Assembly: GCA_902768975.1 (NCBI GenBank)
Contig: CACXMZ010000007.1
Coordinates: forward strand, 62,001 to 126,000
Source: an uncultured Coriobacteriaceae bacterium
Lineage (GTDB): Bacteria; Actinomycetota; Coriobacteriia; Coriobacteriales; Eggerthellaceae
Direction: 5' to 3'
Length of the DNA: 64,000 nt
Position numbers and translations under genes: made by a program. Under the pieces are notes generated by a model that was not told the origin of the DNA, made no database searches, and was given only the letters and a program-made list of their open reading frames with translations. Numbering within the stretch: position 1 is the stretch's first letter; the number at the start of each line of letters is the position of its first letter. Below, piece after piece: positions 8,401-16,106 of the stretch.

Positions 8401-11400
8401 TGAGCCCAAGGCCATTGCCTTCAGTGTCGTATGTGTTGCCAGAAACATGGCTGGCAAGAACGCTCCAGTCAACGGCTGCAGCAATCGCATCCCTCTGCGT
8501 CTGGTACGTTAGGTTCGCAGCGTCGGCCTGCGTAAGAAGAACGAAGCGGTTAGTGGCCGCATCGATTCGCAGAGGAATGGCGGTCGCCAAAGCCTTGTGG
8601 TTTGCAGGAGGCGTAGTTTCCCTGAGAAGGTATATCGAGTTATAGTCAACTGCCTGACTGACGTAGTACTCGGACGAGCCCTCCGAGACTGCGGGGATGG
8701 ATATAGGCGTACCCTCGCCGTTAAGCCTGCTCAGTTCAAAGGTTGCGCCAGAAAGCGCCTGGTTATTAATGCCAACCTTCTTAATGCGCAGGCTGGGAAC
8801 AGGCTTCGTGTTAGAAACCTGCAAATCGAAAGCAGCGTTGCTGGCGGTGGGCTCGGAGACAAGGCTATTAGCAACAAACATGTTTGCCGCATTGTCAACC
8901 GAAGTGAAAGCGCCCGTGCCTTCAGCATTGAGGAACAGATACTGGTTATAGCTATTGCGTACGTTCTTAAGAACAGCAACACCATTGGGAAGCACAGAAT
9001 ACGTCCAGGTGTAGCGCTGCAAATTCACGTCTCTGCCCTGTACCGTGGGGGTTTCGATGTTGTTGTTGTTGGGATCGCCAGCGCTGATATACCAACCAAT
9101 CGATTTATCTTTTCCTACACGCAGTGCGTAATAGTTGCCGTCGCCCTGTTCGAGCAGCGTTGCAATGGTGCCGTCCACCGGAGCAGAGTTATACGCAGAT
9201 TTCTTCACCAGGTAGATTGGGTATTTACTCGGAGTGGTGGAAATTGTCGCACCTTGTTCTGGCGCGTCGGCGTTCGTGTCGGCATAGAGAACCTTGCCGC
9301 CCATGGTCAGCTGACCTGCACTGTTTACGCCAACGTTAAGAGCGGTGCCGTTGTAGGTCTTGGCGGCATCGTCTTCGTTGGTGGCGCCAGGCTGGATAGT
9401 AAAGGAGATAGCGCTGTCGAGTTTGGTGTAGTTTTCCGGCGCATAGGTTTCAACCGCGTAGTATGTACCGGCAGGAATGTTTTCGAACTTCACCAAGCCG
9501 CCGTTGTCAGCAGTGTATGGAGTAGCTTCGTCAATACTGTCGACCCATTCGACCTTGTCGCCATTTACCTTTGCATACTTCGTTGCGTTGCCGTCAACCT
9601 TGTACAGCTTGAAGATTGTGCCAGCAAGTGCATTAGCATTCGAGCCTTCGCGCACCTTCTTGAGCGTGTAGTCGTAGAGAACCTCTTCGTTGGCAACTGT
9701 ATACGAGAAGGAGCCATCGGCAAAGGAGTATATAACGCTGTCGTTGGTGGCAGTTGCATTTGTGAGGAGTGTCTTGTTGTCGCAAATGCGAATCTCGCCG
9801 CCGTTCGTGTAGAGGTAGCGCTTCATACCGCTGGGGTCGTCGGTGTGCTGGCGCGCATGCGACAAAGTCTTGTCGGTAGCGTCATAACGCCACTTGAAGT
9901 CTTCAAGGCTAGTCCAGGGTGTGCCACCTTCTGCAACGTGATTGAAAAGACGCGGGCGCGAAAGGTCCATATAACCAGCGCCATTTGCCCAGTTAATACC
10001 CTGCAGATAATACTTCTCGCTACCGACTTGACCAGTAATATAGTAGTCGCCATTACTAAGGCTGTTCTGCACGTTGCTGCCGCCGGTGCCTTCAATCTTC
10101 AGCGGAATGGTACCTTCGCTGTCGAAGGTCATTATTCCGCCGTCGCCTACTGCGGTCATGTAAACGCGCTGACCGCCAATTGTCAGATAGCCGTTGTCAA
10201 CGCCAGCGGTCATAACGCCATAAGGGCCACTGCTGCCATTGGAGCCAACTGCAAACGGGATGAACTCGCTATAGCCCGTGTAACCTACGGGAGCTGTGGT
10301 TTCTTTCAGGGCGTAAATGCCAGGCTCAAGGTTACCGAAGGAAACCGTGGAGCCATCGGTGCTGACGACTTCGTCCCTATGTGAAACATACTGATTCTGC
10401 GCTGTATCGAACTTGTACAGCGTGAAACCAGCACCGTTAAGCGGTGTAGTACCGTCTTCCTTGACCTTGTTAACAGCAATGTTGCCCTTGTTTGGATTAT
10501 TGGTGACCGAACCAGAGAACGTATAGTCAACAAAGGCTATAGTACGGGCCTTATTGCTTACACTTTCCTTACTATACGTCACCTTCATATCAGTCATACT
10601 GACGTCATATTCGTCCGAGACGGCGATGGTGAATTCACCAGATGCATCGCGGATAAATTCCTGGACCTTTAGCTTCCAGTTGGAGAAGGCTAGTTCTTTG
10701 CCCTGGTCGAGCTGGCCAAGTGAAATGGTCTGCCCATCCGTCATTCCATCAAGGGTTCCGAAAACTGACCAGAGCGTACCGTCGTTGATGCTGCTAATGA
10801 TAACCGGGAGGTTAATTTCATCAGCGAATTCGTTCTGGTTATTAAGCAAGAGTTCATATTCATGTGTCTCATTGTTAACGGTGTCGGTAAATGTAGCCTT
10901 CACCATGATTGGCTGCACAAAAGCACTTTCGCCAAAAGACTTGTTGAACTTAAGCTTTGCCGTATACATACGGATATCTTCCGAGGTAAAGGCAAGCACA
11001 CCATTGGAGGCAATACCGCCACCGTTGGGAGCCCTGTTGCCCTTGATAACCAGGTTAGAACTGCCCGTGTAGTCGGTGGTATCCGAATTCTTCAGTGCCA
11101 GGTGCGTGCCGCCATCGAACAGTGCCTTATAGCTCGGATTGCCGCCGTTAGTTTCGTCCTGCCAACCAGACGCTTCCGTGCTTTCTTGCTGAGTAGGATC
11201 GCTTGCGGCATTAAACATGGCAACGTTCGATTTATTTTCACTAAAGAAGTCCGTGCCGTAGCCACGGGTCTTACCGTTCCAAGATCCCGGAGCATAGTAG
11301 CCAGAATGACCCAGTGTTGTGTAGTCAGACGTAACGTCGTTGCCGTAAATCTTTACGGCGTTGGTGTCGATATACAGGGCACCCGTGTTGCAGCTCCAGT

Positions 11401-14233
11401 AGCCGCCGCCGTTACCCATCGGATATCCAGCAAAACCAGCAAGCGCTGCATTATGGCGCCAGGTCTTGTTGCCAGTAACAGCAGTACTGTCAAGTGCTAG
11501 GACATGATCCTTTTCAACGTAAATGCCACCGCCAAATACGTAGGCACTATTGTTTTCAATGGAGCCAGAGTATATATAAGCGTTATCGGAATTGACGTAA
11601 ACGCCGCCGCCCTTATGGAGCGTCGTATTGTTCTTGATTGCGGGCTTGGTTTGAGCTGAGCCATCTTCGTTCAGAACGCCCATGACAAATTCGGCATCGT
11701 TGTTGGCAACGTTTACCGTACCGAACCACCAGCTCCTGTTGTTGTGAATGCCGCCACGTAGTAATTCGTAACGGCCTTTGACAATAGAAACGACGCCGTT
11801 GTAGCCAAGGTTACCCCTACCATCTTCAAGACCGATTCTAGAGGTGCCTGAATTCTGAATAACTGTACCATTGTTACGAATGAGGATTGCGCCAGCATCG
11901 CCAGAGTTGTTGTAGATACATGCATCGTCAGAAAGGACAACCTTGGCACTGTTAGAGTTGCCATTGCCGTGAACGATAATTGCGCCAGCACTATTAACGG
12001 CCCTGTTCTGGTACCCGGTTGCGGAGTTGTCGCCTGCACCGTCAAAGTAGCCAGAGCCTGTACGGGTGTTAGTACCTGAGTGATAATTAACACTGTCCCT
12101 ACCATATGCCCAGAGCTTCTCGGGGTCGCCATGGGTATTCGGCCTGTTAGCGTCGTCCCTGGGATAAGCACTTCTGTTGTCACGAATGTCCGTCTTTTCA
12201 AGCGTTAGGACGCCTGTTTCATTAACAACGATGGGAGCAATGCGGAAGTTGGAATTGATGGACACATTCATATTGCTGAACGAAGAATTCTTGACCGTAA
12301 CATTGCCGCCCGACACCTTCATAAAGTAGCCATTATCGGTACCATTGGGGTTAGTGAATTGGCTGGAATCCAGGTTCCAATTACTTGCGGCAGACCAGGA
12401 GTTGTCGCCTGTTCTATTCCTTCTCTGGCCATTGAATTCCAAGTCGTCAATTGTAACCGTGCCACCATTAACCTGAATCATGGTGTCAAACGTAGTTTTC
12501 GTTGTTTGTGCACTATTGGTCCAGCCTTCGCCATGTACATTATGGCCGTTACCATTGATAGTAATGGTCTTGTTTCCGCTTACCGTAATAGTGCCCGTGC
12601 AAACGAGATCCTGCGTAATATTAACGGTGATGTTGCCTGTGCCATTTTCGATAGCATTTTTCAGCTGGGCCCACGTGCTCACGTCGCCCTGGGCAACAAC
12701 TTTGTTGTCTTCGGCTTCAGGGGTTTCTTCTTCAACGGGGGCCACATAAGCCGTGGTGAAGATGAGGCCCTGGTTCAGAGCGCCTTCGATAGCTGCTTCG
12801 CCGTTGGCAGAAACAAAGCCAGACATGCGGGCAGCAGCTTCAGAAGTGGATTCGGCCACGACGTTGTAGTCGACCGTTTCACCGAAGTTGGACTTGGCAA
12901 TGCGGTTACCTTCAGCGTCTGCCGCGCCAACGATGGTGGCTTCTTCGATGTTGCCAGGAATGTAGAACTTGGCGTTAAAGCCATTGTTGCCGGCAGCGCC
13001 AACAACCACGATGCCAGCTTCTTCCGCAGCCTTTACGGCTTCAGCCAGAGCGGCATTTTCTTCGCTTGCATAGGCGCTCGCGGAAAGGTTAATGATGCTT
13101 GCGCCGCGTTCTTTTGCGTAGTTGATAGCAGCTACGACGGCGGAAACGTCGCCCTTGCCGTCTTTGCCCAGGGCCTTAATGGAAAGGATCTGAGCAGCTT
13201 CGTTTTCAGCAACGATGTAGTCCACCATGCGCTGACCGTGGCCATTGTCGTCGGCAGGGTTTTCGCCGAGCATGGAAACAGCTTCAACAACGTTGTTGCC
13301 AGCTTCGGCACCCGTGTCGATGAGCGCGATAAGGGCGATTTCGTTGGATTCAGCAGCAGCGTCTGCTTCTGCGGTGGTTTCTTCAGCGAGAGCAGTTTCG
13401 AGCTCTGCGAAGGGGTTTTCATTTTCGGTATAGACGCTGTCTGTGTTGATGATTTCTTCTTCAGGGTCGGAATTGTCTTCGCCTTCAGCGATTTCAACGG
13501 CAACGTCGGGGGTGACGTATTCAGATGCGTCAAAGAACTTCAGGAAGCCAGCTTCGGCTTCTTCAGCGCTTGCGTACTGGATGAGGTAGATATTGTCGAA
13601 GGATGCGACAACGTTGGTTTCTTCAGCGAGAGCGTCCGCGGAAGGGGAACCAACAATGAGGCGCTGGCTGGAAAGGTCTGCCGCAGCGAGAGCTTCCTTG
13701 GCAGCGTTGGATGCTTCAGTCTTTTCTTCAGTGGCTTCTTCTTCGGTGGCTTCACCTTCAGCAGGAGCGTCTGCTTCAGATTCGCCTTCGGCTTCTTCGC
13801 CTTCCCCAGAAACAGGAACATCACCGATCTGAGTTTCTTCGGTGATTGCCTCGGCCACATTTTCACTCGACTCGGCATCCGGGGCCTGGGATGCTTCGTC
13901 GAAAGCAACGATGGGAGCTTCGTCCGCCGGTGGGGCGACTACCTCCGCATCTTCCGTGGTCTGGCCCGCTGTGATGTCGATGCCCTGTTCGCGCAGCGTG
14001 TCTTCGCTGCCCGAAATACTGATAGCCGGGAATGTGAGAACGCCCACGGTAATAAGAACCGTGAACACCGCGAGCACGCTCGTTACTGCAACAAGGCGGC
14101 TGCGACCCTTGCTATCGCGTATGAACTTTTCGACTAGTGTTTTCGGATTAACGCTCAACCCTCTGCACCGTCCTTTGCTATCCTGTTTGCCCAGGTCACA
14201 CCGTGTGACCAAACCTATCTTAAGCAAACACAT
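5468..14233 (-). CDS. Giant LPXTG pilus-tip adhesin: subtilase + beta-helix + Cna-B/SpaA repeats + thioester domain
   Basis: 2921 aa as drawn. An N-terminal membrane segment (about residues 48-70) is followed by an acidic low-complexity stretch (to about 180). An S8 subtilase domain carries Asp306 (ALIDTG), His332 (NGHGQ), oxyanion Asn416 (AAGNNG) and Ser464 (STSEAAA replacing GTSMAxP). A right-handed beta-helix with many Asn-rich turns and GGGIYV-type rungs spans about 520-1080. SpaA/Cna-B modules start near 1250, 1540, 1820, 1970, 2080, 2430, 2580 and 2720. A TQXA thioester domain lies at about 2170-2370 with Cys2221 (AYCLHYN) and Gln2307 (YLTQMAVW). The end is LPSTG (2886-2890), helix and basic tail. 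Role inferred: pilus tip, able to bond covalently to host amines. The start is uncertain: ATG at 14233 has a weak ribosome site, and TTG at 14158 would put the 14194-14210 palindrome in the leader. Confidence 0.9.
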   Translation of the reverse strand: MCLLKIGLVTRCDLGKQDSKGRCRGLSVNPKTLVEKFIRDSKGRSRLVAVTSVLAVFTVLITVGVLTFPAISISGSEDTLREQGIDITAGQTTEDAEVVAPPADEAPIVAFDEASQAPDAESSENVAEAITEETQIGDVPVSGEGEEAEGESEADAPAEGEATEEEATEEKTEASNAAKEALAAADLSSQRLIVGSPSADALAEETNVVASFDNIYLIQYASAEEAEAGFLKFFDASEYVTPDVAVEIAEGEDNSDPEEEIINTDSVYTENENPFAELETALAEETTAEADAAAESNEIALIALIDTGAEAGNNVVEAVSMLGENPADDNGHGQRMVDYIVAENEAAQILSIKALGKDGKGDVSAVVAAINYAKERGASIINLSASAYASEENAALAEAVKAAEEAGIVVVGAAGNNGFNAKFYIPGNIEEATIVGAADAEGNRIAKSNFGETVDYNVVAESTSEAAARMSGFVSANGEAAIEGALNQGLIFTTAYVAPVEEETPEAEDNKVVAQGDVSTWAQLKNAIENGTGNITVNITQDLVCTGTITVSGNKTITINGNGHNVHGEGWTNSAQTTKTTFDTMIQVNGGTVTIDDLEFNGQRRNRTGDNSWSAASNWNLDSSQFTNPNGTDNGYFMKVSGGNVTVKNSSFSNMNVSINSNFRIAPIVVNETGVLTLEKTDIRDNRSAYPRDDANRPNTHGDPEKLWAYGRDSVNYHSGTNTRTGSGYFDGAGDNSATGYQNRAVNSAGAIIVHGNGNSNSAKVVLSDDACIYNNSGDAGAILIRNNGTVIQNSGTSRIGLEDGRGNLGYNGVVSIVKGRYELLRGGIHNNRSWWFGTVNVANNDAEFVMGVLNEDGSAQTKPAIKNNTTLHKGGGVYVNSDNAYIYSGSIENNSAYVFGGGIYVEKDHVLALDSTAVTGNKTWRHNAALAGFAGYPMGNGGGYWSCNTGALYIDTNAVKIYGNDVTSDYTTLGHSGYYAPGSWNGKTRGYGTDFFSENKSNVAMFNAASDPTQQESTEASGWQDETNGGNPSYKALFDGGTHLALKNSDTTDYTGSSNLVIKGNRAPNGGGIASNGVLAFTSEDIRMYTAKLKFNKSFGESAFVQPIMVKATFTDTVNNETHEYELLLNNQNEFADEINLPVIISSINDGTLWSVFGTLDGMTDGQTISLGQLDQGKELAFSNWKLKVQEFIRDASGEFTIAVSDEYDVSMTDMKVTYSKESVSNKARTIAFVDYTFSGSVTNNPNKGNIAVNKVKEDGTTPLNGAGFTLYKFDTAQNQYVSHRDEVVSTDGSTVSFGNLEPGIYALKETTAPVGYTGYSEFIPFAVGSNGSSGPYGVMTAGVDNGYLTIGGQRVYMTAVGDGGIMTFDSEGTIPLKIEGTGGSNVQNSLSNGDYYITGQVGSEKYYLQGINWANGAGYMDLSRPRLFNHVAEGGTPWTSLEDFKWRYDATDKTLSHARQHTDDPSGMKRYLYTNGGEIRICDNKTLLTNATATNDSVIYSFADGSFSYTVANEEVLYDYTLKKVREGSNANALAGTIFKLYKVDGNATKYAKVNGDKVEWVDSIDEATPYTADNGGLVKFENIPAGTYYAVETYAPENYTKLDSAISFTIQPGATNEDDAAKTYNGTALNVGVNSAGQLTMGGKVLYADTNADAPEQGATISTTPSKYPIYLVKKSAYNSAPVDGTIATLLEQGDGNYYALRVGKDKSIGWYISAGDPNNNNIETPTVQGRDVNLQRYTWTYSVLPNGVAVLKNVRNSYNQYLFLNAEGTGAFTSVDNAANMFVANSLVSEPTASNAAFDLQVSNTKPVPSLRIKKVGINNQALSGATFELSRLNGEGTPISIPAVSEGSSEYYVSQAVDYNSIYLLRETTPPANHKALATAIPLRIDAATNRFVLLTQADAANLTYQTQRDAIAAAVDWSVLASHVSGNTYDTEGNGLGLTLNFTVENEELAKVNVTKNWVDATTHPNSVTVGLYSDFAAAGTYDKVLDADGNHMTAVLSESNNWAATFDNLQKSVKDVSATSGRRTVSYIIVENPIPEGFSATYEDLDPEVSSDGVTTYKIKVNNTPVQSNGVSVTVSKKWEGVPESEYASKTIEVVLKSDYAEAGTFVEVANAGKKYLSAPDWKATWDGLEKYAADKTRVVQYTVEEAVPAGYTPSVSVTPVAVTGPTPSGSYFYAHSGNNNAAKNQVLGHSRYYINHYKTRYSNSFVKTEFAYCLHYNLGNPPATQRSTEYSRVKTSPSDLDSNRFNGYTSDEHYFTGHATGDRLYNALKMIAFYGAGSDAAGLQAKYGLSENQFIYLTQMAVWEYTDLYGGSYLSSDGKKVVKNADGTYTDYAFGLTATEIYNDYGVIKYEGIQGQTMRNAYSELMRLVDSTESKDLAVVSAMDLYIYYPKTDSSKQCLLGVETSGIEWKAEITNTRIKGEVVVTKETAENFSDANQAFSFVMIIPTGKVLDKDIQAAKWVKNGQENALQFETATIGGTEYLVSKPFSMKKGESVTLKSFPVGIPYAICEVAENGGNVGWIVKAKNQVGVIGATSNNSVVSAVDKEAAVALFAGLSDTAAGTSSTVTFHNYKPEIELQKVSLEGAITGDATTAAEFTVTPLTLTDSETNTYTANTDAKITTGLTTEGKLKTVVDNAGYYLVEETKAPTGFFAPGFDWVAVVTFDQATNKSTTVLKKAVPVEASQAMITVTGGKSYRLEDVTSDKGVQANQMLNIQKYELTIAKGSVATKTFATAVQAGLEAVIAENSALPNGLKLGGAAFTFKDDTPTTHAYYAQHDMSKPWFTTNGWSDKSGELVTNDNGIVTTTITNILPGEYILSEVKSPASYESINGSVSWRISVDSAGNIALMEGGNGNADYITVNSANKLVGVENVPVSVELPSTGGVGTQVFAIIGGIMMLVAGALWVRRTGRQRA
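14194..14210. promoter_or_regulatory. Perfect 17-nt palindrome at the adhesin start
   Basis: GGTCACAC-C-GTGTGACC is an 8-bp perfect inverted repeat around one base. A second hairpin, CCCCC/GGGGG with a 6-nt loop, lies at 14246-14261. If translation starts at TTG 14158 both are in the leader; if at ATG 14233 the palindrome is coding. It could be an operator or an RNA hairpin. Confidence 0.45.
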
Positions 14234-14307
14234 ACCTATGCCATACCCCCGTGCTTGGGGGATGCGTCACGAAGCAGATGTGCTGATACGTATATTGAAT
14301 TGGAGAA

Positions 14308-14335
14308 AGTGTACCACATTACTGGACTTTAACAA
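14308..14335 (-). promoter_or_regulatory. Probable adhesin promoter (extended -10)
   Basis: Reverse strand TTGTTA (14330-14335), 16 bp, then TACACT (14308-14313) preceded by TGG, giving an extended -10. It is 75 bp ahead of the first ATG of the adhesin gene. Confidence 0.45.
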
Positions 14336-14997
14336 ATAAGGGTATTTTCCCAGTTCAGCATGAATAAAGCGTGATTCAATTCGAAGTAAATCCACCTCTT
14401 AAATAGACATTGAGTTCACATAATTAACATAAAGCCTGTTCAATGGCCAATTATGAGTGCAGAAATTGTGAATTTCTGGGCCTTTTGGGCGCGATTTTGA
14501 GCTTTAAAGTCTACCAAAGTGGTGGGTTGTTACTTTTTGTATTCAAACTGGCTGATTTTGGGCAATTATATGTAGCTTATTAGTCAACGTGGCTTCCCTG
14601 ACGGATTGAAAAATATCGATCTGCCCCAAAAACACCCTTTTTAAGCGTTTTTGCAGATGAAATGCCCAAAATTGAATAATTCTGTATCGACATAATATTC
14701 TGTACAGATTTTATGGACTGCAGTATATTTTGCGCTATCTAAACCTCCTACCACAATATTTGCGCTATGATAGAAAGTCCCTCTCGTTCTTTTTTTGGCG
14801 AAAAACGTACACTTGTCCCCCATGCAAAACCTGGCAAACAACTGTGTACAAACTATGATTTGGCCCTTAAATTACGTCGCCGCAAAACTGCCCACCTTGA
14901 CCTGGAGTGAGACATTTTTGCGACCTTTTTGACTAGCTTTTGTTGAGATTTCTGAGTACCAATTTGAGATATATTGGGGACCTTTTTGCGGTGCTTC
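14336..14997. other. AT-rich intergenic spacer without a convincing gene
   Basis: About 660 bp lower in G+C than its surroundings. It contains one copy of the TACCAAAGTGGTGG motif (14512-14525), an approximate direct repeat of ATTTTGCGCTAT (near 14728 and 14758), and scattered GACCTTTTT segments (14922, 14980, 15002). A 66-codon reverse ORF (14641-14841) lacks a ribosome site and any recognisable family, so I do not call it. No insertion-sequence ends or transposase remnants are visible. Confidence 0.6.
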
Positions 14998-15025
14998 TTG
15001 TGACCTTTTTTCATTAAAGTAAATA
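14998..15025 (+). promoter_or_regulatory. Candidate promoter of the small peptide mRNA
   Basis: TTGTGA (14998-15003), 16 bp, TAAATA (15020-15025). The resulting transcript would have a ~60-nt leader in which CCTTC (15062-15066) can pair with GAAGG (15076-15080), hiding the Shine-Dalgarno of the 40-aa ORF. Confidence 0.4.
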
Positions 15026-15092
15026 AATGCTCGGCGGCATAAGCCTTGCGAGAAAGCAGCGCCTTCTTACCATGGGAAGGAGGTGAGTGCTC

Positions 15093-15215
15093 ATGGAGCT
15101 TGCAATTGCAATCGTGCAGCTAGTAACTGAGTTGCTAGTGTTGGCAGGTGTAATAGCAGGGCTTCTGTCCAGGACGCATAAAAGGCGCCCATATAAGAGA
15201 CGCCGTAAGCACTAG
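15093..15215 (+). CDS. 40-aa hydrophobic/basic peptide, type I toxin-like
   Basis: ATG at 15093 sits 8 nt after a perfect AAGGAGGT. The peptide has one hydrophobic helix (ELAIAIVQLVTELLVLAGVI) followed by an Arg/Lys-rich tail (KRRPYKRRRKH). This is the build of Ldr/Fst/TxpA-like membrane toxins of type I systems, though no specific family is recognised. Supporting features are the sequestered ribosome site, a hairpin over the stop codon (15202-15224) and an oppositely directed extended -10 promoter just downstream (15274-15282). A second, start-less copy lies beyond HigBA. Toxin function is inference. Confidence 0.5.
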   Translation: MELAIAIVQLVTELLVLAGVIAGLLSRTHKRRPYKRRRKH

Positions 15216-15284
15216 GCTTACGGCAAATCAAAAACACGGCGCTGCGTACCATCTCGCAGGGTGCCGCTGGGTAAGTATAACACA
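15138..15284 (+). repeat. 147-bp direct repeat, copy 1 (left of HigBA)
   Basis: This segment aligns without gaps to 16107-16253. It covers the last 26 codons of the 40-aa peptide, the stop-codon hairpin and the antisense promoter. Confidence 0.85.
15202..15282 (-). ncRNA. Candidate antisense RNA of the small-peptide locus
   Basis: Reverse-strand TGTTATACT (TGn-TATACT; plus 15274-15282) is an extended -10 promoter that would start an RNA near 15267. It would run into the 9-bp perfect hairpin GCCGTAAGC/GCTTACGGC (15202-15210/15216-15224) that spans the peptide stop codon. The RNA would be complementary to the 3' end of the peptide mRNA. No U-run follows the hairpin, so the 3' end is uncertain. 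Confidence 0.4.
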
Positions 15285-15300
15285 TCTTTTCATTAAGTTC

Positions 15301-15329
15301 TTGATATACCGTTTACAGTATATTAGAAT
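15301..15329 (+). promoter_or_regulatory. HigBA promoter with operator between -35 and -10
   Basis: TTGATA (15301-15306), 17 bp, TAGAAT (15324-15329). The inverted repeat ATATAC (15304-15309)/GTATAT (15318-15323) fills the spacer, an ideal place for autorepression by the HigA antitoxin. Operator assignment is inference. Confidence 0.65.
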
Positions 15330-15343
15330 ATAGGAGGTATATT

Positions 15344-15706
15344 TTGTGGCAAGTAATCACAGCCTATATCGAAGATTGGCTAATAGGCCTCGACGAAAAC
15401 ACTCTTTACGGCATTTTTAGCGCGATTGAGGTGCTTAAAAACGAAGGACCGAACCTAAAACGGCCTCTGGTCGGCGAGATTAGTGGGTCGCGCTATGGGA
15501 ACATGAAGGAGTTGAGACCCGCCTCAAGTGGTCAGAGCGAGATTAGAATACTATTTGCTTTCGACCCTCACAGAAATGCCGTTCTATTAATTGGTGGCAA
15601 CAAGGCTGGCAAGTGGGAAAAATGGTATGAAGAAGCAATTGGACATGCCGAAAGAATATATAGCGAGCATTTGGCAAAAATAGAAAAGGAAGATAACAAT
15701 GCATAG
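15344..15706 (+). CDS. higB: HigB-type (RelE superfamily) toxin
   Basis: 120 aa. The sequence has the phage-Gp49-like HigB pattern: LKNEGPNLKRPLVGEISGSRYGNMKELRP followed by EIRILFAFDP, a LLIGGNKAGKW strand and a helix with a Y..A....Y..H pattern. Such toxins cleave mRNA on the ribosome. The toxin gene comes first and overlaps the antitoxin gene by 8 nt, the inverted order typical of higBA. Translation starts at TTG 15344 behind TAGGAGGT; no ATG is available at that position. Confidence 0.85.
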   Translation: MWQVITAYIEDWLIGLDENTLYGIFSAIEVLKNEGPNLKRPLVGEISGSRYGNMKELRPASSGQSEIRILFAFDPHRNAVLLIGGNKAGKWEKWYEEAIGHAERIYSEHLAKIEKEDNNA

Positions 15707-16034
15707 AAAGCTTCAAACATCGGAAGACTTTATTGAAAAATATGGCTTAGACCGAAATGCGATTAAACAGGGTGCGAAAAGGGAGTATGCACGAATTCAG
15801 GCCTATGAGCTTTCTGAAATACGCAAATCCCTTGGTATTACGCAGCAAGAAATGGCGAAACAAATGGGTGTAAGCCAAAAGCGTATTTCTGATATTGAAA
15901 ATGGACGCCCTGGCGCAATCCAAGTTAACACCTTGTCGAGATATGCGCACTGTCTCGGAGGGGCATTGAAACTGGTATTCTCATTCCCATTGGCCGACTC
16001 CGAGAAGACGCAAGAAATTGCCGTGAGTCCATAA
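15699..16034 (+). CDS. higA: HigA-type XRE antitoxin
   Basis: 111 aa with a Cro/C1-type helix-turn-helix at about residues 38-92 (LSEIRKSLGITQQEMAKQMGVSQKRISDIENG). HigA proteins bind and neutralise HigB and repress the operon; the inverted repeat in the promoter at 15304-15323 is the likely target. The gene overlaps higB, giving coupled translation. A 13-bp perfect hairpin follows 10 nt after its stop. Confidence 0.88.
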   Translation: MHRKLQTSEDFIEKYGLDRNAIKQGAKREYARIQAYELSEIRKSLGITQQEMAKQMGVSQKRISDIENGRPGAIQVNTLSRYAHCLGGALKLVFSFPLADSEKTQEIAVSP

Positions 16035-16044
16035 ACACCAAAAT

Positions 16045-16076
16045 AATTGCCGTAAGCACTAAGGCTTACGGCAATT
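16045..16076 (+). terminator. Hairpin after higA, related to the repeat hairpins
   Basis: AATTGCCGTAAGC (16045-16057) pairs perfectly with 16064-16076 around a 6-nt loop. The core GCCGTAAGC...GCTTACGGC is the same as in both copies of the flanking repeat, and the bases after it (to ~16109) also resemble the repeat's downstream part. No U-run follows, so it may act as a 3'-end stabiliser or be a third repeat remnant. Confidence 0.5.
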
Positions 16077-16106
16077 CAAGCGCGGCGCTGCGTACCATAT
16101 CGCAGG

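Noticed and set aside
8597-10384. 595-codon plus-strand frame opposite the adhesin (similarly 7331-8512, 12359-14137, 10862-11500)
   Set aside because: Antisense shadows caused by codon bias; repetitive, domain-free proteins.
14158-14210. Possible c-di-GMP (GEMM) riboswitch upstream of the adhesin
   Set aside because: Short matches (GGGCAAAC, GCAAAG) occur, but the P1/P2/P3 layout and tetraloop receptor are missing.
14641-14841. 66-codon reverse ORF in the AT-rich spacer
   Set aside because: No Shine-Dalgarno, no family, skewed composition of random AT-rich sequence.
15091-15285. Two look-alike reverse ORFs (15091-15285 and 16066-16260, MCYTYPAAPC...)
   Set aside because: They are the opposite strand of the 147-bp repeat; their ATGs lie upstream of the antisense promoter and lack ribosome sites.
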